Virus record (IMG/VR): IMGVR_UViG_3300025030_000051
Span: 48,829-112,828 of that record
Reading direction: 5' to 3' (one strand)
DNA length: 64,000 nucleotides
DNA from: a virus
Part shown: one piece after another, positions 8,329 to 16,034 of the stretch
How the letters are laid out: each line of letters begins with the position of its first letter
Numbering within the stretch: position 1 is the first letter of the stretch
Notes under the pieces: model-generated
The model's database searches: none
What the model was told of the DNA's origin: nothing
What the model saw: only the letters and a program-made list of their open reading frames with translations
Program-made: the position numbers and the translations under genes

Positions 8329-8784
8329 TTACTCTATTTCCAAATCTTGAGATACATTTCCCATTTTTTTACATGCATCTATAAACCTATACTTATCAAA
8401 TTTTTCACTTAAGTCAACTGCAAACCTTTGAGTGTATTCATCTCCATAATTGTTTTTTTCACTTTCATTTATTTCAATAATAGGGGTGTATACCCATTTC
8501 CAGTCTTCCTTTATCCCTTCTGGATAGATAGATCCCCTTGTGCTTATTAACACAATTGGAAACCAGTGCAACCCCCTGTCTTCATCATATAAACTCAAAT
8601 CTAAAATCAACTGTGAAACGTTGTTCATTGATTTAATCAACTCACCAGTCTTAAAATTACTGTTTGTAGTAAAGCCACATTTTAAGCACAAATATGAATA
8701 TATGTTATCACCAAGATCTTTTGAAAGTTCTGTTTTAATTACGTTTTTAGTATTACAATTTATACAAATTTCTTTTTGTTCCAC
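8329..8784 (-). CDS. hypothetical zinc-ribbon protein, 151 aa
   Basis: N-terminal ribbon with CINC and, about 22 residues later, CLKC. The rest (LHWFPIVLISTRGSIYPEG, WKWVYTPII) looks like a compact domain often seen as a conserved hypothetical protein in T4-type phages. No catalytic residues recognised. Confidence 0.65.
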   Translation of the reverse strand: MEQKEICINCNTKNVIKTELSKDLGDNIYSYLCLKCGFTTNSNFKTGELIKSMNNVSQLILDLSLYDEDRGLHWFPIVLISTRGSIYPEGIKEDWKWVYTPIIEINESEKNNYGDEYTQRFAVDLSEKFDKYRFIDACKKMGNVSQDLEIE

Positions 8785-8954
8785 TATTCATTCCTATTAT
8801 AAAATCTTTTTGCTTCATTATAGCCTTCTAAAAGAAAGACAGAAAATGCAGCTATAGATAAACTTGGATAAAATAAAAATAAAATGATTATTGATCTATA
8901 TATTATCAACAAATATTTTTTTATTTTTAAATATATTTTTAATCTTTTATCCAT
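8784..8954 (-). CDS. small membrane protein, 56 aa
   Basis: The start is taken at Met 8954 (MDKRLKIYLKIKKYL), which overlaps the preceding stop by eight bases, rather than at the longer frame start at 9029. A basic head is followed by a long hydrophobic run (LLIIYRSIIILFLFYP and SIAAFSVFLL), one or two membrane helices, then a charged tail. Role unknown. Confidence 0.55.
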   Translation of the reverse strand: MDKRLKIYLKIKKYLLIIYRSIIILFLFYPSLSIAAFSVFLLEGYNEAKRFYNRNE

Positions 8955-9174
8955 GGAGTATCTCTTTATATCGTTCAAATTGAGATTTAAACAACTCATC
9001 TGTATATAATAATTGTTCTCCGTCTTCATCTATTACTATCCAATCGTTTTTATTTGCTTTTACTTCAGTCAGAGTTTTACCGCCTTCTGTAAGTAAGATA
9101 ACCTTTCTATCAGAAATAACTTGATTGGCTATTACTAGATTATTACTTAATTTTTTTTTATATTTTTCGTTCAT
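8947..9174 (-). CDS. hypothetical protein, 75 aa
   Basis: MNEKYKKKLSNNLVIANQVI...; beta-rich middle (KVILLTEGGKTLTEV, NDWIVIDEDGEQLLYT). It follows the glycosyltransferase with an ATGA overlap. No family recognised. Confidence 0.55.
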   Translation of the reverse strand: MNEKYKKKLSNNLVIANQVISDRKVILLTEGGKTLTEVKANKNDWIVIDEDGEQLLYTDELFKSQFERYKEILHG

Positions 9175-10508
9175 TTATCTTCTCCAATCTTTTTCAATTT
9201 AGGCAAAACTGGTAAGGCAATATTTTCATTAGTACGTTTTAATTTTGGTAATGGAGGAAGTACTATATCTTTAGTTTCTGGAAACTTAGGGACGTTTTCT
9301 TCCATTATTTTATCTAATTCTTCTATCATTTTATCGAATGAAAACTTTTCTTTGTTTTGTTGAGCTAACAACCTTGCGTTTGGTAAAAATGTTTGATATC
9401 TTTTCCAAACGTCTACCATAACTTGAGAGGCAAATGAATAGTTTATATTGAACCAACTAGAGTTTGGTTCAATTACTCCATTCCAAACAGCAGAAGGATG
9501 AACCTGCTTAATTTCACCAGGTAACAATAATACTAATTCTTTCGGCAAAAAATCAACATGTCCAGACCATCCACTGACCATAATAGGCTTTTCGCTTAAA
9601 CTTGCTTCAAGCAGAGGCCTACCAAAGCCCTCTCCTTTTGTAAAGCTAACGTGTATTTTTATCTTAGAATGATTATATAGTCCATTCATATCTTCAGAAG
9701 ACAGATCGCCAAATAATAAATAAATATTTGGCAAATCACCCTTTATATCCTTTTTTATTGCTTCAATTTTTCTAATAGTATCAAGTCTGTCAATATAAGA
9801 AAATGTATTTCCAGTTTTTAATAATAAAGCAGGTTTATTAGGCTTATTTTTAAACGTTTCTAAAAATGTCTTAATCAACATTCCCACATCTTTTCTATCA
9901 GCTCCAAGTCCTCCTTGTAGCCAATGGCCTACAAATAAGAAAACAAAATCTTCTTTTATTTTATTTAATTCGTGCCTAATTTTAGTCTGAATATTTTCAG
10001 TTTTATAAAAAATAGAAGTATCAACACCCTCAAATAAAACATGAATTGGTTTAGTACAACTCAAATTACCAATAACCTGCTTTGTAACATTATCTTGCTG
10101 AGTATATTTTGTATTAACAAAAACGTTCTTAGCAAAAATAGAAGGAACAATATTGAAGTTCATTCTGTTCAGTCCTTCAATCCAAGCTGGGGAACATATT
10201 GTCGTCTCAATACCGGCTGTAATGCCTATATTAAACATTGCTATTTGTTGAAACTCATTTGGAACTGATAGTTGTATAGAAATTTCTGGTTTTTTTGGTA
10301 AATTAGGAGTTGGAATTATTTTAGATATAATTTCATCATCAATGCCCTTTTTTAAAGCAGACCTGGGGAGTGTTCCCCAACGAATAGATAAAATTTTAAT
10401 ATCATATTTATCTATTTTTAAAAGAGAATTAACTATTGATTTAGAATGTTCGCCATAACCTGAACGGGAATCAACAGGACCAATAAACAATAAAGTTGGT
10501 TTACTCAT
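9171..10508 (-). CDS. GT-B glycosyltransferase (GT4-type)
   Basis: 445 residues. N-terminal Rossmann start PTLLFIGPVDSRSGYGEHS with the Gly-rich acceptor loop, FLFVGHW opening the second domain near residue 190, then KGEGFGRPLLEASLSEKP near 290, the E-x7-E donor-phosphate motif. It transfers a sugar from a nucleotide-sugar. The C-terminal 40 residues are Pro/Lys-rich with a short direct repeat (LPPLPKLK and LPVLPKLK), perhaps a flexible interaction tail. It pairs with the next GT4 gene upstream. Confidence 0.9.
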   Translation of the reverse strand: MSKPTLLFIGPVDSRSGYGEHSKSIVNSLLKIDKYDIKILSIRWGTLPRSALKKGIDDEIISKIIPTPNLPKKPEISIQLSVPNEFQQIAMFNIGITAGIETTICSPAWIEGLNRMNFNIVPSIFAKNVFVNTKYTQQDNVTKQVIGNLSCTKPIHVLFEGVDTSIFYKTENIQTKIRHELNKIKEDFVFLFVGHWLQGGLGADRKDVGMLIKTFLETFKNKPNKPALLLKTGNTFSYIDRLDTIRKIEAIKKDIKGDLPNIYLLFGDLSSEDMNGLYNHSKIKIHVSFTKGEGFGRPLLEASLSEKPIMVSGWSGHVDFLPKELVLLLPGEIKQVHPSAVWNGVIEPNSSWFNINYSFASQVMVDVWKRYQTFLPNARLLAQQNKEKFSFDKMIEELDKIMEENVPKFPETKDIVLPPLPKLKRTNENIALPVLPKLKKIGEDK

Positions 10509-10608
10509 TATTAATTCCAGTCAAGAAAAATTTTTGTCTAATTCGCAAAAAATCACATTTTAAAAATTTTTTTATTTCATTTTGTCGCCTAACATCTAAT
10601 ATTTTCAT
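10501..10608 (-). CDS. small basic hypothetical protein, 35 aa
   Basis: MKILDVRRQNEIKKFL...; overlaps the glycosyltransferase start by eight bases. Very basic; may be a translational coupler or short peptide. Low information. Confidence 0.35.
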   Translation of the reverse strand: MKILDVRRQNEIKKFLKCDFLRIRQKFFLTGINNE

Positions 10609-10609
10609 T

Positions 10610-10681
10610 TTAATCTCTAACTAAAATTGACTGTTTTTCATACAATTTTAATAATGTATTGTCAAAAATATTTCTATTCAT
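10610..10681 (-). CDS. possible microprotein, 23 aa
   Basis: ATG shares one base with the stop of the previous small gene (TAATG) and the frame ends three bases before the next ATG. Only position supports it. Confidence 0.25.
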   Translation of the reverse strand: MNRNIFDNTLLKLYEKQSILVRD

Positions 10682-10842
10682 TAGACTCCATTATTTATCA
10701 TATACTGCATTATAAATGAATATATTCTATTCTTAAAAATAATACTTTTATATTCTTCAAGAAATAATTTAGCAATAAAATTTAATTTAAAAGAAATGTT
10801 TTCATTTATACTATTTAATAATTGTTTTCTTAGTAACATCAT
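10681..10842 (-). CDS. small hypothetical protein, 53 aa
   Basis: MMLLRKQLLNSINENISF...; its ATG overlaps the TGA of the preceding glycosyltransferase. Probably helical. Not recognised. Confidence 0.45.
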   Translation of the reverse strand: MMLLRKQLLNSINENISFKLNFIAKLFLEEYKSIIFKNRIYSFIMQYMINNGV

Positions 10843-12167
10843 ATATGTATCAACTCATATCTTTCTCTCGGTTTAAATTCTTCAAAGCACCTTTCCATAT
10901 CCTGAATAAATCTTCTGCACATTTCAGATGCCTCCATACCTACTTCTTTTTTGAGCATAAATTCCCTTCCCAATAAACCGTATTCCTTTCTCTTTTCATA
11001 TCCTAAATTATACAGATATAATAGTCCTTCAGCTGCATCTTCCCATTTTGCCCTATCGTCAAAAATATATGGAGTTGGTGGTGAACCAACTAAACCCCTT
11101 GCTGCTGGGAATAATGGAAAAGCCCACTTACCACATTTTTTGAATCTACCATCATGATTACTACCCCATTTCTTGTCAAACTTAATTGGATTCCCTTCAT
11201 CATCTACAAATCCCATCTGATCTTGAAGTCCACCAGTAACTGTTGCTAAAATAGGAGTTCCACTCATTAATGATTCCGCTGTTGCTAGACCAAACCCTTC
11301 AGCACTTGCTAAGTTTATCGTAACATCAGAAATGTTATATAAATAGTTCAATTGAAACGATGGTAATCTTGCATCATAATAAATAATATCATAATCCTTA
11401 CACAATTCATTACCGACCTCTGGTAAATCTGTTCCGTTAGGATCAACTAATTGAGTATGCATTATCAACACGCATTTTTTTGCATTTTCTTTTGATAATT
11501 GATCACAAAACAATTTAAATGCCAAAATTACATCACCTGGAGATTTTCTTTTAATATTTCTATTATTATATAAAATTATAAAATTATAATCTTTATCACC
11601 AAAAATATCTTTCCTATATTTAATCATCCCTTCGTAATCATTCTTTAATTCCTTAACTCCATTGTTATCAAATTCACGAACAATTCCTTGCTCTAATTCT
11701 GTAATTGGAAAATGGTTTTTTGAATTAATACCGTGTGGGATATAAGTAATTATTCTTTTGTCTGAACCTAAAACATTATTAACAATATTTTCAGTCTGTT
11801 TACTGATACACATTAATAGATCACATCCCTGATAATAGGAACGATTATAAGTTGGATTGGGAACGTTATCCCAAACTGTATAAAAAAACAATGGTATTTT
11901 TTGTCTTATTTCGTGTTCCATATTAAACATCCAAATAAACTGTCGCGGATCTGTATACATCATTACTGCATCAATATTTAATTCTTCAATTAACGAACGA
12001 ATTAAATCTGGATCTCCATAACCATCATTTGGTTGAATGACAACCTTTGCATCTGTTATTCCTAATGTAGCATTTACATCTTGAGAAACATCTATACGTT
12101 TACCTTTATCTGGATGATTTATGGCAGCGCCAATTTGAAAAAAATTAAACCTATGAGCTGTACCCAT
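10839..12167 (-). CDS. GT-B glycosyltransferase (GT4-type), main body after an in-frame amber codon
   Basis: 442 residues from the internal ATG at 12167. EGFGLATAESLMSGTP at residues 290-305 is the E-x7-E donor motif of GT4 enzymes; NNRNIKRKSPGDVILAF near 201 is the phosphate-binding loop of the second domain. The protein starts abruptly at MGTAHRFN, without the first beta-strand and Gly-rich loop that a GT-B fold needs. Those residues (NILLLSDD and LSSGVGVVSKEIV) are encoded in the same frame just upstream, interrupted by a TAG at 12213-12215. The internal start has no clear ribosome site. See the upstream entry. Confidence 0.85.
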   Translation of the reverse strand: MGTAHRFNFFQIGAAINHPDKGKRIDVSQDVNATLGITDAKVVIQPNDGYGDPDLIRSLIEELNIDAVMMYTDPRQFIWMFNMEHEIRQKIPLFFYTVWDNVPNPTYNRSYYQGCDLLMCISKQTENIVNNVLGSDKRIITYIPHGINSKNHFPITELEQGIVREFDNNGVKELKNDYEGMIKYRKDIFGDKDYNFIILYNNRNIKRKSPGDVILAFKLFCDQLSKENAKKCVLIMHTQLVDPNGTDLPEVGNELCKDYDIIYYDARLPSFQLNYLYNISDVTINLASAEGFGLATAESLMSGTPILATVTGGLQDQMGFVDDEGNPIKFDKKWGSNHDGRFKKCGKWAFPLFPAARGLVGSPPTPYIFDDRAKWEDAAEGLLYLYNLGYEKRKEYGLLGREFMLKKEVGMEASEMCRRFIQDMERCFEEFKPRERYELIHI

Positions 12168-12212
12168 TACAATTTCTTTTGATACTACACCTACACCTGA
12201 TGATAATCTTAG

Positions 12213-12317
12213 CTATAGGTCATCTGATAATAGAAGAATATTTTTACGATCTTTTTGTTGAACGTATTCATATTCATTTATTATCAAACGACCTATAGTA
12301 CCTCCATTCTCTATCAT
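12213..12317 (-). CDS. N-terminal fragment of the glycosyltransferase, ending at an in-frame TAG
   Basis: Starts at ATG 12317 behind a strong GGAG (12324-12327, 6 nt spacing). It reads 34 residues, ending NILLLSDDL, then TAG. The same frame continues through LRLSSGVGVVSKEIV into the enzyme body. Related enzymes usually run SDDL-R-x-SSGVG without a break, so TAG plus CTA looks like a 6-base insertion. Readthrough would give a 493-residue enzyme. Nonsense mutation, phase-variation-like repeat (CTATAGCTA) or readthrough are the options. Confidence 0.65.
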   Translation of the reverse strand: MIENGGTIGRLIINEYEYVQQKDRKNILLLSDDL

Positions 12318-12370
12318 TTTTTACTCCAATATAAATTGTTATAAACACTTTTTTGATTATCAAAAATCAT
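12314..12370 (-). CDS. possible microprotein, 18 aa
   Basis: MIFDNQKSVYNN...; its TGA overlaps the ATG at 12317 and it carries the GGAG used by that gene. It may act as a coupler or be a relic of a longer frame that opens at 12400. Weak. Confidence 0.2.
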   Translation of the reverse strand: MIFDNQKSVYNNLYWSKK

Positions 12371-12465
12371 CGAATAGTTATAACCATTATTTATTACACC
12401 TTATTTTTTAAGTAATAAATTTTTTTCATTTTTATTAAAAGTCCACATTGATTTGACTTCTACAA

Positions 12466-12666
12466 TTAAATCATATTATTTAATGCATCATCTATCAGTT
12501 TTTCCAACATATCATCATAAGTAAAAAAAATATCATGTGGTCCAGTTCCATGTAAGTTAGATATTAATTGACAAAGTCTGATATCATATTGTTTTTCATA
12601 TAATTTTAAAAGTTTTTCAATTAAACGTTTTTTATCTTCTGGATCTCTATAATTTATATATTTCAT
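12466..12666 (-). CDS. hypothetical protein, 66 aa (intact copy of a duplicated gene)
   Basis: MKYINYRDPEDKKRLIEKLL...; a mainly helical protein with a conserved-looking middle (LHGTGPHDIFFTYDD). A second, closely similar copy lies at 17127-17319 but is frameshifted. Function unknown. Confidence 0.65.
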   Translation of the reverse strand: MKYINYRDPEDKKRLIEKLLKLYEKQYDIRLCQLISNLHGTGPHDIFFTYDDMLEKLIDDALNNMI

Positions 12667-12848
12667 AATAAACTTCCGCTTATTTGTAAATAATTTATTT
12701 TATTAACAATTTTATCCCTAAATTGAGATTCACTTAGAAAAAATTTTATACAAGTATCAACAAAATTTGTCAAATTAATCTTATTATTAAAACAATCAAC
12801 TTTAAATTCTTTGTATTGACTTTCTTCTAAATTTATAGATGTAAGCAA
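12663..12848 (-). CDS. possible ribbon-helix-helix DNA-binding protein, 61 aa, TTG start
   Basis: An N-terminal beta-strand (TSINLEE) is followed by two helices (QYKEFKVDCFNNK and NLTNFVDTCIKFFL), the spacing of Arc/CopG-type ribbon-helix-helix repressors. The start is TTG at 12848. A regulatory role is inferred from the fold only. Confidence 0.5.
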   Translation of the reverse strand: MLTSINLEESQYKEFKVDCFNNKINLTNFVDTCIKFFLSESQFRDKIVNKINYLQISGSLL

Positions 12849-12858
12849 AATAGACCCA

Positions 12859-13017
12859 TTATTTCTTTAATGAATTAAGAAGTTCTTTTTTAACATATAT
12901 GACTATAGAAGAATAAATATTTCCCCCAAGCCCAAGCGCATAATCAAAACCTTCAATTTCAGAACAAAGATTGAAAATTTTCTTGTAAATGTACCAGGTA
13001 ATTTGTTTTTTATTCAC
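12859..13017 (-). CDS. small hypothetical protein, 52 aa, GTG start
   Basis: The frame begins with GTG directly after the TAA of the upstream microprotein. It reads MNKKQITWYIYKK and contains ALGLGGNIYSS. Not recognised. Confidence 0.45.
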   Translation of the reverse strand: MNKKQITWYIYKKIFNLCSEIEGFDYALGLGGNIYSSIVIYVKKELLNSLKK

Positions 13018-13092
13018 TTATGATATAAATATAATGAAAATTTCATTTAATTTTTTGTTACTCAATTTTTCAACTTTGACACTTTTTAACAT
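13018..13092 (-). CDS. possible microprotein, 24 aa
   Basis: MLKSVKVEKLSNKK...; ATG overlaps the stop of the SLOG-like gene and the TAA abuts the next GTG. Supported by position only. Confidence 0.25.
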   Translation of the reverse strand: MLKSVKVEKLSNKKLNEIFIIFIS

Positions 13093-13475
13093 ATAATAAT
13101 TTCTTTATTCAACTTATTAGCCATTTCTATTAAAATATGTTTCTTGTCTTCATTGTTTTCTATAAAGAATACTATCTTCTCACAGTACTTTATATAGTTG
13201 TTATAAGTAGCGAATATATGTTTTTTACTGAATTTTTTACCAAATTTATATCTTTCTTCGGCACAATAACTGTTCCAGTGTTTATAATATGGAATAAATT
13301 CTTTATAATTTAATTCAAAATTCAAAGAAAATTTTTTGACAAACTTATCTGTTCCGTTTTCATTATCTAAACCTACTATTTCAGTTTCTGGATGTTCCTT
13401 TTTTATCTTCCACAATAGATCCTGTATCTTTAGCTTTTGAGTGAAAAATTTGCTTCCTGTAATTCCTATTTTCAT
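13086..13475 (-). CDS. SLOG-domain (DUF2493/YspA-like) protein, 129 aa
   Basis: Begins MKIGITGSKFFT, the Gly-rich nucleotide-binding turn typical of the SLOG superfamily. A second strand (TEIVGLDNENGTDKFVKKF) matches the 'G-x-x-x-G-A-D' region and the C-terminal KHILIEMANKLNKEIII strand completes a Rossmann-like core. SLOG proteins bind or process nucleotide ligands. It overlaps the upstream ORF by 95 bases, which is unusual. Confidence 0.65.
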   Translation of the reverse strand: MKIGITGSKFFTQKLKIQDLLWKIKKEHPETEIVGLDNENGTDKFVKKFSLNFELNYKEFIPYYKHWNSYCAEERYKFGKKFSKKHIFATYNNYIKYCEKIVFFIENNEDKKHILIEMANKLNKEIIIC

Positions 13476-13833
13476 CCTTTTCCAAGCTTGATTTAATTAA
13501 ATTGTAAAATTGAAATACTGAATTAATAAATGAATTTGAGTCATCATAATATATTTTAAACCTGCACGGATTATTATAATTCTTTATCGATATGTCAGCA
13601 AAAAAATGGATGTTTAATAATGGCTTATCGTGTAAGGTTATATTTCTTTTTTTACACATGTTTAAAATTTCTTCAATTTTAACCTTATCTTTTATATCAT
13701 GCCATAAAAAGAATTCTAATACAATATTCTTATGCAAATTTGAAAAATACTCTATGGAATTAAAAAAAGTGTCTAAATCAGGCAGTGTATATTCTGACAA
13801 CTGTATTCTAACATTAAAATGGTTTTTTTTCAA
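13381..13833 (-). CDS. hypothetical protein, 150 aa, TTG start
   Basis: The frame starts at TTG 13833 (KKNHFNVRIQLSEY). An IHFFADISIKNY strand and helical parts are visible. The last 31 residues lie inside the SLOG gene in another frame, so the true end may be earlier, or an indel has extended it. Function unknown. Confidence 0.5.
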   Translation of the reverse strand: MKKNHFNVRIQLSEYTLPDLDTFFNSIEYFSNLHKNIVLEFFLWHDIKDKVKIEEILNMCKKRNITLHDKPLLNIHFFADISIKNYNNPCRFKIYYDDSNSFINSVFQFYNLIKSSLEKDENRNYRKQIFHSKAKDTGSIVEDKKGTSRN

Positions 13834-13835
13834 AA

Positions 13836-13994
13836 TTATTTAAAAAATCTTTTAATTATTAATTCAACTAATTCTAATTTTTGTTTTGTTATTAACATAA
13901 TTGTACTATTTTTAGCACTTTCTTTCACATCAAAGAATTTTTTGTTTAAATGTTCAAGCGCTTTGTTTAATATTATTCTATCTTTTTTAATCAT
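13836..13994 (-). CDS. small hypothetical protein, 52 aa
   Basis: MIKKDRIILNKALEHL...; basic and helical. ATG overlaps the TGA of the nuclease gene (ATGA). Confidence 0.5.
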   Translation of the reverse strand: MIKKDRIILNKALEHLNKKFFDVKESAKNSTIMLITKQKLELVELIIKRFFK

Positions 13995-14857
13995 ATTTCA
14001 TTCATACCAACACTACACAAATCTTTTTTATTTTTAAATGGACAATAAAAACAATTACGTTTTGATGGATTAGCTTTATAATCAAAATTTAAGTTATAGT
14101 TTCCATTACTATCAAACACGTTATCAACAAAATCAATTAATTCTTTACCAACTTTATTTATTATTCTATCTCCAGATGGTGGCACAAATCTTTGAACCCT
14201 TTTAACTTCATAATCTTGACTTTTGAAAATTTTCTGCTTGAATATCAAAAATTCAACTTTTATTTTGTCTAAATCAATATTATTTTGCTCAGCATAGAAT
14301 TTCTTATATAGTTGCAATTGGGCTCTTTTCATCAAGTCTTTCTTGGCATTTTCTTTCCAGCCTCTATAAGATTTCTTAAAATCGTATAAAACATAAGTAT
14401 TAGAATCAATATGCTTTACAGCACAATCTATTCTTCCTATAAAATTTATATTTGATTTTATTGGTATAGATATTTCTATTTCACAACCCAAGAACTCATA
14501 GCCCTTTTTTAAGAAATAATCACTTCTTTTTTTCTTAAACCATTCTAAAATTTTAATTCCATCTTTATAGAATTCCATCATCTGATCTTTTGATGTAAAA
14601 TCACCGTACTCAGAATATTGATTAAATATCTCTGACATTTTGTTTAATAAAATTTCGTTAAGATTTAGCTCGTTAGCAGTCTTTTCACTTTTTTCATAAA
14701 AATCAATTAAATATGTTTGTAGTGTATCATTTAATGCTGAGCCAAACAGTGAATGAATATTTACATCTTTTACTTTATGTCTATCTATATATAATAACTT
14801 CCACTGTAATTGACAGTTTGTAAATACACTAAACTGTGAAAATGAAACGTGCTTCAT
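13991..14857 (-). CDS. RecB/Cas4-like PD-(D/E)XK nuclease, 288 aa
   Basis: N-terminal SFSQFSVFTNCQLQWKLLYI is the 'S-x-S-x-[LF]-x-x-Y/F-x-x-C' opening of RecB/Cas4-family nucleases. FLGCEIEISIPI and GRIDCAV, then YVLYDFKKSYRG, give the metal-binding Glu/Asp and the D-x-K core. Four Cys occur in total around a Fe-S-type end (NCFYCPFKNKKDLC). Such enzymes process DNA ends in recombination or repair. Order and spacing of the motifs are good; activity is inferred. Confidence 0.85.
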   Translation of the reverse strand: MKHVSFSQFSVFTNCQLQWKLLYIDRHKVKDVNIHSLFGSALNDTLQTYLIDFYEKSEKTANELNLNEILLNKMSEIFNQYSEYGDFTSKDQMMEFYKDGIKILEWFKKKRSDYFLKKGYEFLGCEIEISIPIKSNINFIGRIDCAVKHIDSNTYVLYDFKKSYRGWKENAKKDLMKRAQLQLYKKFYAEQNNIDLDKIKVEFLIFKQKIFKSQDYEVKRVQRFVPPSGDRIINKVGKELIDFVDNVFDSNGNYNLNFDYKANPSKRNCFYCPFKNKKDLCSVGMNEI

Positions 14858-14916
14858 TGTATTAATGCCCCATTAAAAAATATTCATTTCTAGTTATATA
14901 TCTGATTTATATATTG

Positions 14917-15012
14917 TCATAATTTACTGTTAACATATAAAATTAAATCTTCTAAATCTTCTTTTCTTTCAACTATCTTTTTTCTATATGATTTTAATTC
15001 TTTTTTACTCAT
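14917..15012 (-). pseudogene. 31-codon remnant or mini-copy of the 8064-8324 gene
   Basis: MSKKELKSYRKKIVERKEDL... matches the C-terminal third of the 86-aa protein encoded at 8064-8324. Seven further upstream codons also match in frame (FNFIDN against FMFIDR) until a TAG. The N-terminal part is missing, so this looks like the tail of a degraded duplicate. It could still be translated as a short peptide. Confidence 0.55.
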
Positions 15013-15025
15013 ATTGTCTATAAAA

Positions 15026-15136
15026 TTAAAGTTTGTCTAATAGATTTGTTCCATAACAATTCCAATTTTCTTTAGAACAGTCTTCTTTTAATTTTTCTAT
15101 TCTTTTTAAACTTATTAGTTTTTTTCCATTAAAACT
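15026..15136 (-). pseudogene. start-less ORF fragment, 36 codons
   Basis: The frame reads NGKKLISLKRIEKLKEDC and then NWNCYGTNLLDKL. This resembles the beginning of small proteins with a 'W-N-G-Y-G' motif, but there is no start codon and it stops after 36 codons. Probably a decayed gene. The 285-base stretch 14858-15141 holds only this and the fragment at 14917. Confidence 0.35.
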
Positions 15137-15141
15137 TCAAC

Positions 15142-15354
15142 TTAAATATCTTCTTCTTTATAAATTACAAGTTCGTTCCCATATAAAATTGTAGGAATAG
15201 AAGATAATATTTTTTCATTAAGTGTCGGATGTAATTTATCAATATAATCTTTTAATCCTTCCATAGAATTTATAGCCTCTAATTCTTTTATAAGTTGCAT
15301 TTTATTTAATACTTTATTTTTAATAATTAAATCTAAATCTTTCATTTTGCCCAC
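15142..15354 (-). CDS. small hypothetical protein, 70 aa
   Basis: MGKMKDLDLIIKNKVLNKM...; helical, overlapping the DUF1599 gene by 13 bases. Not recognised. Confidence 0.5.
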   Translation of the reverse strand: MGKMKDLDLIIKNKVLNKMQLIKELEAINSMEGLKDYIDKLHPTLNEKILSSIPTILYGNELVIYKEEDI

Positions 15355-15734
15355 TTTCCTTTTAATACAATCAAAGCTATTTTACCGTAAACAGAAATAT
15401 CAGTAAAAGAATCTTCTACAGATTCGTTTTTTGGAGCCTCTTTTTTCAATATTAAATTAATCAACCTGCTCATTTTATCGTTCATCCTTGTAATCAATCC
15501 TGTCATTGCTAATTTCAAGTCCTGTTCTGATTCTAAAGCTGTATTCATTGCAATGTTAGTTGGGCCATAATCATACTGTTTCTTTAAAAAAGTTATATAT
15601 TGCTGTGCGCACAATTCCTTAAATTTTTCTGTCATTTCTGGATATTTTTCTTCCATTTCTTTTATCAATTCAAAAGCTGAGTGATCTATATTCTGTAATT
15701 CTATAGAAGGCTCTTGTTTTTTATCTGAATTCAT
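15342..15734 (-). CDS. DUF1599 / nucleotide-modification-associated domain 1 protein, 130 aa
   Basis: QYDYGPTNIAMN, followed by LITRMNDKMSRLINLI and DSFTDISVYGKIALIVLKGKW, is the characteristic order of the DUF1599 family: DYG, then R-x-x-D-K-x-x-R-x-x-N-L, then D-x-x-D-x-x-x-Y. The family occurs in phages with unusual nucleotide metabolism and has been proposed to act on modified nucleotides. It sits two genes from the dCMP deaminase, which fits. Confidence 0.8.
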   Translation of the reverse strand: MNSDKKQEPSIELQNIDHSAFELIKEMEEKYPEMTEKFKELCAQQYITFLKKQYDYGPTNIAMNTALESEQDLKLAMTGLITRMNDKMSRLINLILKKEAPKNESVEDSFTDISVYGKIALIVLKGKWAK

Positions 15735-16034
15735 CTATTTCCTTATTTTTAAGTTTTTAAAAGTTTCATTAATTCTTAAATTATTTTCTATAGTTTGTTT
15801 TAAAGTATTTAATTCATTTGGTATGCATCTAAATCTAAACTCCCATAATACTTCTTTATTTGTTTCTTTATTGTAGTTAAAACTTGTGAATGTCATATTA
15901 AAATATTTGAATCTTTCATTTCTTATAATAGAAACTTCATCTAAAATATCAATAGAGACTTTGTTAATCAAAAAATTATTAATTTCGTTAATAATTGCAC
16001 GATTAAAAAAACCTAAAAGAAATATTTGGTTCAT
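15735..16034 (-). CDS. hypothetical protein, 99 aa
   Basis: MNQIFLLGFFNRAIINE...; alternating beta-strands in the middle (FKYFNMTFTSFNYNKE) and a helical end. Lies directly between DUF1599 and the dCMP deaminase genes, stop to start without a gap. Not recognised. Confidence 0.55.
   Translation of the reverse strand: MNQIFLLGFFNRAIINEINNFLINKVSIDILDEVSIIRNERFKYFNMTFTSFNYNKETNKEVLWEFRFRCIPNELNTLKQTIENNLRINETFKNLKIRK

Noticed and set aside
10839-12317. Genome-wide recoding of TAG as an amino acid
   Set aside because: TAG ends several genes with good length (dnaE at 19493, 43518, 45945, 40663), and long structural genes contain no in-frame TAG. Only one internal TAG was seen.
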